Source: Paracnuella aquatica
Lineage (GTDB): Bacteria; Bacteroidota; Bacteroidia; Chitinophagales; Chitinophagaceae
NCBI RefSeq assembly: GCF_003332885.2
Contig: NZ_QOWJ01000002.1
Location: forward strand, 186,001-250,000
DNA: 64,000 nucleotides
Direction: 5' to 3'
Part shown: in pieces, positions 33,857 to 41,432 of the stretch
Layout of the letters: every line of letters starts with the position of its first letter
How positions within the stretch are numbered: the stretch's first letter is position 1
Position numbers and translations under genes: made by a program
The notes under the pieces: model-generated
Databases searched by the model: none
Told to the model about the DNA's origin: nothing
The model's input: only the letters and a program-made list of their open reading frames with translations

Positions 33857-36634
33857 ATGTACCGCTTTATACTTTTGGCCGTCTTTGCTTTTTGCAGTGC
33901 CCAGTCGCTGTATGCACAAAAATTTCCGGGTTCTGTCCGGGGTACCTTGCTCGACTCTGCCTCCAAGCAGGGCCTGAACGATGCAACCGTTTCGGTAATG
34001 GGCGCCAAAGATTCCTCGCTTATTTCTTTTTCGCTTACCTCTAACAGTGGCTTTTTCGAAATAAAAAACCTCGATACCGGTGTGTATATACTGCAGGTTT
34101 CTTACCAGGGTTATCCCAGCATTCAAAAGCCATTTAGCTTAACGGCACAAGCGCCAGTGAAAGATTTCGGTAACATTTATGCCGACCAGGAATACAAACA
34201 ACTGGGCGAAGTGGTGATCAACAGCACGCCACCCATCCAGGTAAAAGGCGATACACTCGCCTTCAGGGCCGATGCATTTAAAACAAAACCCAACGCTACC
34301 GTTGAAGACCTCCTGAAAAAGCTGCCTGGCGTGCAGGTGGAAAAAGACGGTACGGTAAAAACGCAGGGCGAGAACGTGCAAAAGATTTATGTGGATGGCA
34401 AAGAGTTTTTTGGCAACGACCCCAAAATGGCTACCCGCAACCTTACTGCCGACATGATCGAAAACGTAGAAGTGTTTGAAGAAGGCAGCGAGCAATCGAG
34501 GTTTAGCGGCGTGGACGATGGCAACCGCACCAGGGCTATTAACCTGAAGCTGAAAAAAGATAAAAACAAAGGCGTGTTTGGCCGTGCAGGTGCAGGCTAT
34601 GGCACCGACAACCGCTATGAAGCGAATGTAAACGCATCTTATTTTAAAGGCGCTACCAAACTGTCGTTGGTAAGCCGCTCCAACAACGTAAACAACCAGG
34701 GCTTTACGCAAAACGATGTAACGGGCATCAACACCGGCGGCAGTGGCCCCGGCATTACCCGCAATACCATGGCGGGCCTCAACTACAGCGATCTGTGGGG
34801 TAAAAAAACCGAAGTAACGAGTTCATATTTTTTCAACAATACCAATACCGAAAACAACAGTTCGAGCTTTCGCCGCACCTTTGGTGGCGACTCTACGGTG
34901 CTGCGTCCGCAGTCGGTGACTTCAAATAACCAGGGCACCAACCACCGCCTTAACCTGCGCTTGACACATTCGATCGATTCGTTCAACTCTATTGTATATA
35001 CGCCCAACGTATCGCTGCAGCAAAGCGAAAGCTACCGCTCAAGCGAGCAACAGAATTTGGTGGAAAATGGAAAGCTTACCTATAAGCAACTGGATAATAC
35101 CACGCTGCAAAAAAATAACGGTACCGGCAACAGCTTCAACAACAACCTCCTGTTCCGCCACCGGTTTGCCAAGCGTGGCCGCACATTTTCCATCAACCTG
35201 TCGAACAGCATTTCCAACAACGATCGCAACGGCAGCACGTTTTCAAATATTGGTTATTACAGGGAAGGCATCAAGTTCCGCGACAGTGTAGTGAACCAGA
35301 TCAACATCGTGGATAATAAAAGCAACAACTATGGTGCATCGGCTTCCTACACCGAGCCCATTGGCCGCGACAAAACGCTGGAGCTGAATTATCAGTATAA
35401 CAACAACTCAAGCCGCAACGACCGGCAGGTGTATGATTTTAATAACGGCACCGGCAAGTTTGATGTGTTGAATGCATTTCAAACCAACCTGTTTGAAAAT
35501 GTAAACGAAAGTAACCGCGTTGGCGCCAACCTGCGTGTGGTGAAAAAGCAATATAACTACCAGTTTGGTTTGGCTGCGCAAAGGCTAACGCTTAACAGCA
35601 ATAACCTGTCGCGTAAAACGCAGCTGTCGCAAACATTTACGAACCTGTTTCCTTCGGCGCAGTTCAACTATCGTTTTGCCCGCTCCAAAAACTTCCGATT
35701 TGAATACCGCGGCCGCACCAACCAGCCAAGTGTTACACAGTTGCAGCCCATACGCGATGTAAGCAGCCCGTTGTATCAAACAGAAGGTAACCCTTCCCTG
35801 CGCCAGGAGTACAGCAACAACTTTACAATGCAGTACAATTCATTCGACATGATGAAGTACCGCAACTTGTTTGCACGGTTTACTTTTTCGAACACGTACA
35901 ACAAGATCGTAAACCAGGTGCTGCAATTGGACTCGGGTATCCAATTGAGCCGCCCGGTTAACGCCGACGGTGCATTTAACATGAATGGTATGATCAACTT
36001 TGGTGTGCCCATCAGCAAGATCAAAGGCGGTAATATCAATACCACCACCACCATGAACATGTTCCGCAACATCAGCTATGCCGGCGAGTTGAAGAACTAT
36101 ACCAACAACCTGATACTGGGCGAAAACGTTCGGGTGAACTATAACTACAAAGAGAAGTTTGACATTGGTTTCAGCGGTGGTGTTACATACAACCTTACCC
36201 GCAATACGCTGAACACAAGAGGCAACAACGAGTATTATACTTATGTTACCTCGGCTGATATCAGCTACATCTTTAGCCAGAAATGGGTGCTGAGCACCGA
36301 CCTCGATTACACAACTACAACCGGTCTTACGCAGGGCTACAACCAAAGCTTCTTTTTGTGGAATGCTTCTTTTGCCCGGCAGATGCTGAAAAACAACCGC
36401 GGTGAGTTGAAGCTCTCTGTGTTCGACATCATGAAGCAGAACCGCGCCATCAGCCGCAACGTGGCCGACAACTATATTGAAGACATCCAGAACAGCGTAT
36501 TGCAGCGCTACTTCATGCTCACCTTTACCTACAACCTCAATCGCATGGGCAACACGCAGGGCAACCAGCGTGGCGGCAACCAAATGATGCGCATGGGTGG
36601 GGGTAACTTTGGTGGCGGCAGGGGCATGCAATAA
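33857..36634 (+). CDS. Outer-membrane beta-barrel receptor (TonB-dependent-like)
   Basis: The 925-residue protein has a signal peptide ending at LYAQ, a carboxypeptidase-like beta-sandwich (residues about 25-105), a plug region (VEDLLKKLPGVQVEKDGTV, YVDGKEFFGNDPKMATRNL) and a long barrel. The last 30 residues are rich in Gly, Met, Arg and Asn (MMRMGGGNFGGGRGMQ). This is the beta-barrel class commonly found near GLPGLI genes; one such gene lies about 1.2 kb downstream on the other strand. It probably takes part in outer-membrane transport, ligand unknown. Confidence 0.92.
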   Translation: MYRFILLAVFAFCSAQSLYAQKFPGSVRGTLLDSASKQGLNDATVSVMGAKDSSLISFSLTSNSGFFEIKNLDTGVYILQVSYQGYPSIQKPFSLTAQAPVKDFGNIYADQEYKQLGEVVINSTPPIQVKGDTLAFRADAFKTKPNATVEDLLKKLPGVQVEKDGTVKTQGENVQKIYVDGKEFFGNDPKMATRNLTADMIENVEVFEEGSEQSRFSGVDDGNRTRAINLKLKKDKNKGVFGRAGAGYGTDNRYEANVNASYFKGATKLSLVSRSNNVNNQGFTQNDVTGINTGGSGPGITRNTMAGLNYSDLWGKKTEVTSSYFFNNTNTENNSSSFRRTFGGDSTVLRPQSVTSNNQGTNHRLNLRLTHSIDSFNSIVYTPNVSLQQSESYRSSEQQNLVENGKLTYKQLDNTTLQKNNGTGNSFNNNLLFRHRFAKRGRTFSINLSNSISNNDRNGSTFSNIGYYREGIKFRDSVVNQINIVDNKSNNYGASASYTEPIGRDKTLELNYQYNNNSSRNDRQVYDFNNGTGKFDVLNAFQTNLFENVNESNRVGANLRVVKKQYNYQFGLAAQRLTLNSNNLSRKTQLSQTFTNLFPSAQFNYRFARSKNFRFEYRGRTNQPSVTQLQPIRDVSSPLYQTEGNPSLRQEYSNNFTMQYNSFDMMKYRNLFARFTFSNTYNKIVNQVLQLDSGIQLSRPVNADGAFNMNGMINFGVPISKIKGGNINTTTTMNMFRNISYAGELKNYTNNLILGENVRVNYNYKEKFDIGFSGGVTYNLTRNTLNTRGNNEYYTYVTSADISYIFSQKWVLSTDLDYTTTTGLTQGYNQSFFLWNASFARQMLKNNRGELKLSVFDIMKQNRAISRNVADNYIEDIQNSVLQRYFMLTFTYNLNRMGNTQGNQRGGNQMMRMGGGNFGGGRGMQ

Positions 36635-36643
36635 ATGCAGTCC

Positions 36644-36676
36644 GCAAGCTTCAGGCTATTGTTGCCTGGAGCTTGC
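36644..36676 (+). terminator. Hairpin after the beta-barrel gene
   Basis: GCAAGCTTCAGGC pairs with GCCTGGAGCTTGC (one G-T) around a seven-base loop. No T run follows. Confidence 0.55.
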
Positions 36677-36736
36677 TGTTCATTACCGATACATAAAATG
36701 TGCTGCGCATAAAATAGCTGTGCATAAAATAAAAAT

Positions 36737-36760
36737 ACCCCGCATTTGCGGGGTGTTTTT
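36737..36760. terminator. Terminator downstream of the beta-barrel gene
   Basis: ACCCCGC pairs with GCGGGGT around ATTT. It is flanked by A-rich sequence on the left and GTTTTT on the right, so it could act in both directions and also serves the small minus-strand ORF. Confidence 0.78.
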
Positions 36761-36843
36761 ATTTTAAAAGTTACAGTCTAGGCTATATGCAGTATGCTTA
36801 TGTCGAGACTAAAAAAACAATACGGGTAAAAAAATAAAGCCGG

Positions 36844-37011
36844 TTACAGGCCCCTGTTTTTGGGGTTATAACTATTGGCTGCTGTGCCCGATCCAAAGAA
36901 CAGCACACCCAGTACGGATTTCAAAAACCGCAGTGGGTTGATGGATGGACGATAGTAATCTTTGTAGATCTCAGCTTTCTGGCGGGCATGGACGATGTTT
37001 TTGTTTTTCAT
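36844..37011 (-). CDS. Small 55-residue protein with one hydrophobic segment
   Basis: This short frame reads MKNKNIVHARQKAEIYKDYY, then SINPLRF, a hydrophobic stretch (LKSVLGVLFFGSGTAA) and a polar tail ending KNRGL. Start ATG, codon use like that of neighbours, and a terminator-like hairpin about 85 bases past its stop support it. No function can be assigned; a small membrane-associated or secreted peptide is possible. Confidence 0.5.
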   Translation of the reverse strand: MKNKNIVHARQKAEIYKDYYRPSINPLRFLKSVLGVLFFGSGTAANSYNPKNRGL

Positions 37012-37121
37012 ACAGGTATATTTTATATGGCGATATGATGAGCTTTCAAGATATGAATAAATGTGGATAAAACGGCTTTTGACTGTGGAAAAATTCTATA
37101 ATTTACGCCAAAATCCTGCTT

Positions 37122-37700
37122 ATGAAACGAAAATGTACCCTTTGTATTACATTAATTCTATTTATTTCCCAGATTTCTTTCGCACAAATTCGTTTCCCCG
37201 TTCCAACCGGCATCCGTGCCGACCTGCAAAAAGTAGTGGACGACTACCCAGCTCAGTTTGCAGCCATTCGCGGCGAGGTGGTGGACCGCAACCCGCAGTC
37301 TACCGAGTATCGTTCCAAGATTAAGATCGCTGATGCCGACCATTGTTCCATCATTGCTTATTCTTCGGGCAGCAAACCAGTGTATAGCTGGCAGGCCTTG
37401 TTGTACACCACCGAAGATTATGTGGCGGCAGCCAAAAAATACAAGTGGCTGTACCAGCAGATCAAGGGTGCCAATCTTTTTTACTTAAAAGACCAGTACA
37501 CCTTGCGGGGCAACTACCAGGAGGCGGACGAAAGCCGCGGCTTTGCGGTAAGCACACTGGCCCTGGTGGCACCGCCTACGCAGTACCAAAAGCTGCGGGT
37601 AGATGTGTCGATGCAGTTTGAATTTCCGGAGTGGAAAGTGCAGCTGCTGGTGTACGACAAAGAGCGGGACGATGACGAAGCCGGCGCCGGCGATGAATAG
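37122..37700 (+). CDS. Secreted hypothetical protein with an acidic C-terminus
   Basis: The 192-residue protein begins with a signal peptide (MKRKCTLCITLILFISQISFA) and has no domain I recognise. Features are VVDDYPAQFAAIRGEVVDRN, a central aromatic stretch (YSWQALLYTTEDYVAAAKKY) and a tail of alternating Asp/Glu (ERDDDEAGAGDE). It stands alone between a small minus-strand ORF and a strong terminator. Cellular location is likely the periplasm. Confidence 0.78.
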   Translation: MKRKCTLCITLILFISQISFAQIRFPVPTGIRADLQKVVDDYPAQFAAIRGEVVDRNPQSTEYRSKIKIADADHCSIIAYSSGSKPVYSWQALLYTTEDYVAAAKKYKWLYQQIKGANLFYLKDQYTLRGNYQEADESRGFAVSTLALVAPPTQYQKLRVDVSMQFEFPEWKVQLLVYDKERDDDEAGAGDE

Positions 37701-37790
37701 AGCAAATGCTGTTCAGTAAACGCAGCCAATAGTTGAAGCAATGTTGATGGCTGTTGAAAAAGCTTTGGTGCTATTTATTGGCTTAAAAGG

Positions 37791-37822
37791 AAAAGGGAAA
37801 GCTGAATGCTTTCCCTTTTTTT
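37791..37822 (+). terminator. Strong terminator between converging genes
   Basis: AAAAGGGAAAGC pairs with GCTTTCCCTTTT around a five-base loop, with a run of seven T. The A run on the other side could also help end the converging GLPGLI transcript. Confidence 0.85.
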
Positions 37823-37841
37823 AGCTTTTGTAAACCAAATT

Positions 37842-38654
37842 CTAATTGCCTTGAATCACAATGCGTTGGCCACCGCCACCGGGACCGCCACGCGGCATAT
37901 TGCGGCGCATTTCTTCAAACATCTTATTGCGTTCCAGCGCAAAATCCGCTGCTGTAATGGATTTGCCGCCTTTCGGTTCTTTAATGTTTCCCGCATTTAC
38001 TTTGGGGCTGATCTCCACTGCTTTGTACACCATGCGGCCTGCATTCATTTCAAGCTCCAGGATCAGGCCGGGCAGTTGCCCGTTAAATTCGGGTCCGGCC
38101 GGAACAGGAATTTCGGTGGTAAACCAGGCAGTGATGCTGGCCGTGTCGGCCACTTCCTTGCGTTTCATTTCACCGTTTTCCATATTCATCACAAAGCGGG
38201 TCCCAATGCGCTGAGCCACGGCTTTGCGGGCTTTATAGTTCAGGATGGGCTTTGTTTCGTCTGTTAATTTCCAGGCCAGTTTGCGCAGGCTGTCGGTAAC
38301 AATATAGTTTTTCGATGCCAGTTCCTGCTTGGCTACCGATACGCCGGTTTCAAGGTTGGTGTACACATAATCGTCGCCGCCAAAGCGCATAAACATGCCG
38401 CCGCCGGGGCCACCACCGCCTTCGCCTTCTTCCATATCGGGCAGCGATTCCCAAAGGGTTTTAGCCGGGGTAAATGATAATTCAAAGCGATCGGTGCGGC
38501 TGCGGGGCAGGTTGTTGGCCACCGCCGGATCCACATTTTGCAAGCGCATCTGAAACTGCATGGTACGTTCGTACACCACTTTTCCTTCTTTCATCTGGGC
38601 CAGCGCCGGCATAGCAAAAAGCAGCGTGCCCATGGCAAGTAAAAATCGGGTCAT
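37842..38654 (-). CDS. GLPGLI family protein
   Basis: The 270-residue periplasmic or surface protein has a signal peptide ending at ALAQ and the family-naming motif as QLPGLILEL (near residue 188). Two Gly/Met/Arg-rich patches occur, EEGEGGGGPGGGMFMRFGG (near 75) and PRGGPGGGGQRI at the end, echoing the tail of the nearby beta-barrel protein. The family typically occurs with such barrels; its function is unknown. It diverges from the histidine kinase gene. Confidence 0.9.
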   Translation of the reverse strand: MTRFLLAMGTLLFAMPALAQMKEGKVVYERTMQFQMRLQNVDPAVANNLPRSRTDRFELSFTPAKTLWESLPDMEEGEGGGGPGGGMFMRFGGDDYVYTNLETGVSVAKQELASKNYIVTDSLRKLAWKLTDETKPILNYKARKAVAQRIGTRFVMNMENGEMKRKEVADTASITAWFTTEIPVPAGPEFNGQLPGLILELEMNAGRMVYKAVEISPKVNAGNIKEPKGGKSITAADFALERNKMFEEMRRNMPRGGPGGGGQRIVIQGN

Positions 38655-38752
38655 GAAACAAAGTTTACGAAAAATTTCGGTGCCTGTTAAAATGCGGGAT
38701 TTCAGCTACGTTAATAATGGTTAACATCAGGATGAACGGTAGGCGAATAGGA

Positions 38753-38760
38753 TACATTTG
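38753..38760 (+). promoter_or_regulatory. Bacteroidota -7 element directly before the histidine kinase gene
   Basis: TACATTTG matches TAnnTTTG and ends only five bases before the ATG at 38766, so the transcript may begin at or next to the start codon. Confidence 0.5.
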
Positions 38761-38765
38761 TAACT

Positions 38766-40151
38766 ATGCGTCGCATCAGTCATATCAAATGGTTGCCGGT
38801 TTTGCTGGGTGTAACCATCGTGGGCATTGCCGCCTTCCAAATTTATTGGTTGTACAATACCTACGATCAGGAACGGCGTAACCTGGAGATGCGCACCAAC
38901 TGGATGTTTCGCGAAACGGTGCACAGCCTGCAGGCCACCAAGCTGAAGCTGAACACCGACAGCAGCCATGTAAACCAGGATCCGCTGCGTACGGTGGTAA
39001 CACGGCCAATGGGCCGCAACCAAAAAACAACGGCCATGATGAATGTGCTGCGCGAACGCATCACTGACTCGCTGCGGCAAACCAGCATGCCGCTCGACAG
39101 CCTGGCCCAAAAAATACCACGACAAGATCGCCTGTTCCGCATTTTATACGAAATGGACGCAGCGCAGGATTCAGTAAAACTTTCCGAGGTAAGGGCGGTA
39201 TATGCACAGCGCCTCGACTCGCAAAACATCCATGTGTCTTTTGTCATCAACCGTTTTGAACGCGACCGCGAACGCCGCGCTTTTAATGAAGTGACGCTGG
39301 GATTTTTGCACCCGGTAACGTACCAACTGGAAGTGCAGCAGGCCGGCCTCTACCTGATGCGCCGCATCATGGCGCCCATTTTTCTTTCCTTGTTTATTGT
39401 TGGATTTACGGCCCTTTCATTTATCCTGCTGTACCGCAACCTGCGGCACCAGCAGCGCCTTACCGATATTAAAAACGAGTTTATCTCGAACATTACCCAC
39501 GAGCTGAAAACGCCCATTGCTACGGTTAGCGTGGCCATTGAAGCACTCCGCTCGTTCAATGCCTCGATGGACCAACAGCGCACTAAAGAGTACCTCGATA
39601 TTTCGCACAACGAGTTGCAACGTCTGTCGCTGCTGGTGGATAAAGTGCTCAAGCTTTCCATTTTCGAAACCAAAGAAGTGGACCTGAAATATGAGCGCCT
39701 CAACATGCGGGAACTGGTGGATGAAGTAACGGCATCGATGCGGCTGCAGTTTGAAAAGTACCGTGCCAACGTAACCGTTGAGCAGGAAGGCGATACCGTG
39801 CTGGAAGGCGACCGCCTGCACCTCGTCAGCGTATTGTTTAACCTCATGGACAATGCACTTAAATACAGCAACGGCAAGCCACAGATTGATGTGTTGGTAA
39901 AAGACGCCGGCGGTTCGGTGCAGCTGTGTGTGGCCGACAACGGCATCGGCATTCCAAAAGAATACCGCGATAAAGTGTTTGATAAATTCTTTCGGGTGCC
40001 CACCGGCAATTTGCACAACGCAAAAGGATACGGCCTGGGCCTGAGTTATGTGGCCCACGTGGTGGAAAAGCATAAAGGCACCATCCGCGTTGATTCGGAA
40101 GAAGGAACGGGCAGCCGTTTTGTAATTACCATACCCAAACAACCCGCATGA
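38766..40151 (+). CDS. Sensor histidine kinase
   Basis: The 461-residue kinase has a membrane helix at about 8-28, a periplasmic sensor domain of roughly 170 residues, a second helix near 198-220 (PIFLSLFIVGFTALSFILLY), then DHp with the H box ITHELKTP (His245), the N box NLMDNALKYS, G1 DNGIGIP and G2 GYGLGLSYV. It autophosphorylates and passes phosphate to the response regulator encoded directly downstream (ATGA overlap at 40148-40151). The signal sensed is unknown; the adjacent envelope genes hint at an envelope cue. Confidence 0.95.
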   Translation: MRRISHIKWLPVLLGVTIVGIAAFQIYWLYNTYDQERRNLEMRTNWMFRETVHSLQATKLKLNTDSSHVNQDPLRTVVTRPMGRNQKTTAMMNVLRERITDSLRQTSMPLDSLAQKIPRQDRLFRILYEMDAAQDSVKLSEVRAVYAQRLDSQNIHVSFVINRFERDRERRAFNEVTLGFLHPVTYQLEVQQAGLYLMRRIMAPIFLSLFIVGFTALSFILLYRNLRHQQRLTDIKNEFISNITHELKTPIATVSVAIEALRSFNASMDQQRTKEYLDISHNELQRLSLLVDKVLKLSIFETKEVDLKYERLNMRELVDEVTASMRLQFEKYRANVTVEQEGDTVLEGDRLHLVSVLFNLMDNALKYSNGKPQIDVLVKDAGGSVQLCVADNGIGIPKEYRDKVFDKFFRVPTGNLHNAKGYGLGLSYVAHVVEKHKGTIRVDSEEGTGSRFVITIPKQPA

Positions 40152-40834
40152 GCAAGCCCCGCGTTTTGTATGTAGAAGACGAAATGTTTATGGCCCGCAT
40201 TGTAACCGATACGCTGCGCGATAAAGGTTACGATGTGATTGGCATACACGATGGTATGGAAGCCGTGGATGCTTTTGTAAAGGAAAAGCCGAACGTGTGC
40301 CTGCTGGACATTATGCTTCCGGGCAAAGATGGTTTTGCCATTGCCGACGAGATCAGGGAGCTGGATGCATCGGTGCCCATTATATTTCTGACGGCAAAGT
40401 CAGAAGTGCGGGATGTGGTAGCTGGCTTTAAACTGGGCGGCAACGATTATATCCGCAAGCCGTTTAGCATGGAGGAGTTGCTGGTGCGCATTGAAAATGT
40501 GCTCAAAAACAGGGGTGCTGATCCTGATCTGCAAGCCGAGGAAGTGCGGTTGGGTAAACTGGTGTTTAACCTGCGGCGCCAAACTCTTTCCGGCGACGAA
40601 GAAGAACGCAAACTATCATACCGCGAAAGTGAATTGCTGAAACTGTTGTACCAAAACCGCAACAATATTGTGGAGCGCCGCGATATCCTCATCCTGCTCT
40701 GGGGCTCCGATTCTTTTTTCAACAGCCGCACCCTCGATGTGTATGTGACCAAACTGCGCGGCTATCTCAAAGCCGACCCCGCTATTGAAATCATTACCAT
40801 CAAAGGCATCGGTTACCGGTTTGTGATGGAGTAA
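40148..40834 (+). CDS. OmpR/PhoB-type response regulator
   Basis: The 228-residue protein has a receiver domain with the phosphoacceptor Asp54 (LLDIMLPGKDG), Thr in FLTAKS and Lys in IRKPF, then a winged-helix DNA-binding domain (residues about 130-228: LSYRESELLKLLYQN, SRTLDVYVTKLRGYL, IITIKGIGYRF). It overlaps the kinase gene by four bases and is certainly its partner. A 77-base inverted repeat begins immediately after its stop codon. Confidence 0.96.
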   Translation: MSKPRVLYVEDEMFMARIVTDTLRDKGYDVIGIHDGMEAVDAFVKEKPNVCLLDIMLPGKDGFAIADEIRELDASVPIIFLTAKSEVRDVVAGFKLGGNDYIRKPFSMEELLVRIENVLKNRGADPDLQAEEVRLGKLVFNLRRQTLSGDEEERKLSYRESELLKLLYQNRNNIVERRDILILLWGSDSFFNSRTLDVYVTKLRGYLKADPAIEIITIKGIGYRFVME

Positions 40835-41025
40835 GGAATATCGAACAGATGAACAAGGAACAGAGGAATGATGAAGTCGAGGGGAGAATAACGAACAAGG
40901 AACAAGGAATGGCGAACCGCAGAAGGGGAACAGCCGGTTATTGATTATTGGTTGTCGTGGTGCAAATGGCGGTATTGTATGGACAAAATAATGTCGGTTA
41001 ACAAAAAGTATATGGTTTGTAGCCA

Positions 41026-41091
41026 GTGGGCGTAGCCCACAACCATTGGTAGCATGACATTTTATTGGCATCAATTTGGGCGTAGCCCAAA
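41026..41091. repeat. Pair of REP-like hairpins
   Basis: GTGGGC-GTA-GCCCAC (41026-41040) and TTTGGGC-GTA-GCCCAAA (41075-41091) share the same core and loop. Each is preceded by a GTAG tetranucleotide (41019 and 41049), as in REP sequences of RAYT transposases; no RAYT gene is in the window. Confidence 0.55.
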
Positions 41092-41193
41092 CCTGCTCTT
41101 ATCGTCTGTCGTTGCCGCATCTAACCATTCCATAGGGTTGATCTACGATCAACGAAAATGATATTTACCTGAAAACATTATTCGCTACCAACA

Positions 41194-41219
41194 GGTGTGG
41201 GCCATGCCCACCTTTTTTT
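41194..41219 (+). terminator. Terminator of the two-component operon inside the repeat loop
   Basis: GTGGGC pairs with GCCCAC around CAT, followed by CTTTTTTT. It is the only conventional terminator between the response regulator and the AsmA-like gene. Confidence 0.8.
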
Positions 41220-41432
41220 GTTCATTTCTTTGTGTCAAATTTTTGCATTTCTCTTTTAACGAGCCGGCTCACTAATTCATAACTCATCATTTCCAATTCA
41301 TCATTCCCTTCGTCATTCAACATTCCTTGTTCCTTGTTCGTTATTCTTCCCTCAACTTCATCATTCCTCTGTTCCTTGTTCATCTGTTCGATATTCCCTC
41401 CCGTTCTGGCATGCCAATTTCATCACTGGTGC

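Larger units (their letters stand above)
40835..41397. repeat. Long inverted repeat, GGAACAAGGAAC type, with hairpins in the loop
   Basis: Arms 40835-40911 and 41321-41397 are inverted copies matching at 75 of 77 bases, both differences transitions. The left arm begins directly after the response-regulator stop; the right arm ends 35 bases before the next start. The 409-base loop has no gene but carries short hairpins with three-base loops at 41026-41040, 41075-41091 and 41137-41153, and a terminator at 41194-41219. Confidence 0.88.

Noticed and set aside
40835-41397. Insertion sequence with 77-base terminal inverted repeats
   Set aside because: No transposase frame in the 409-base loop and no evident target duplication; kept as a repeat only.
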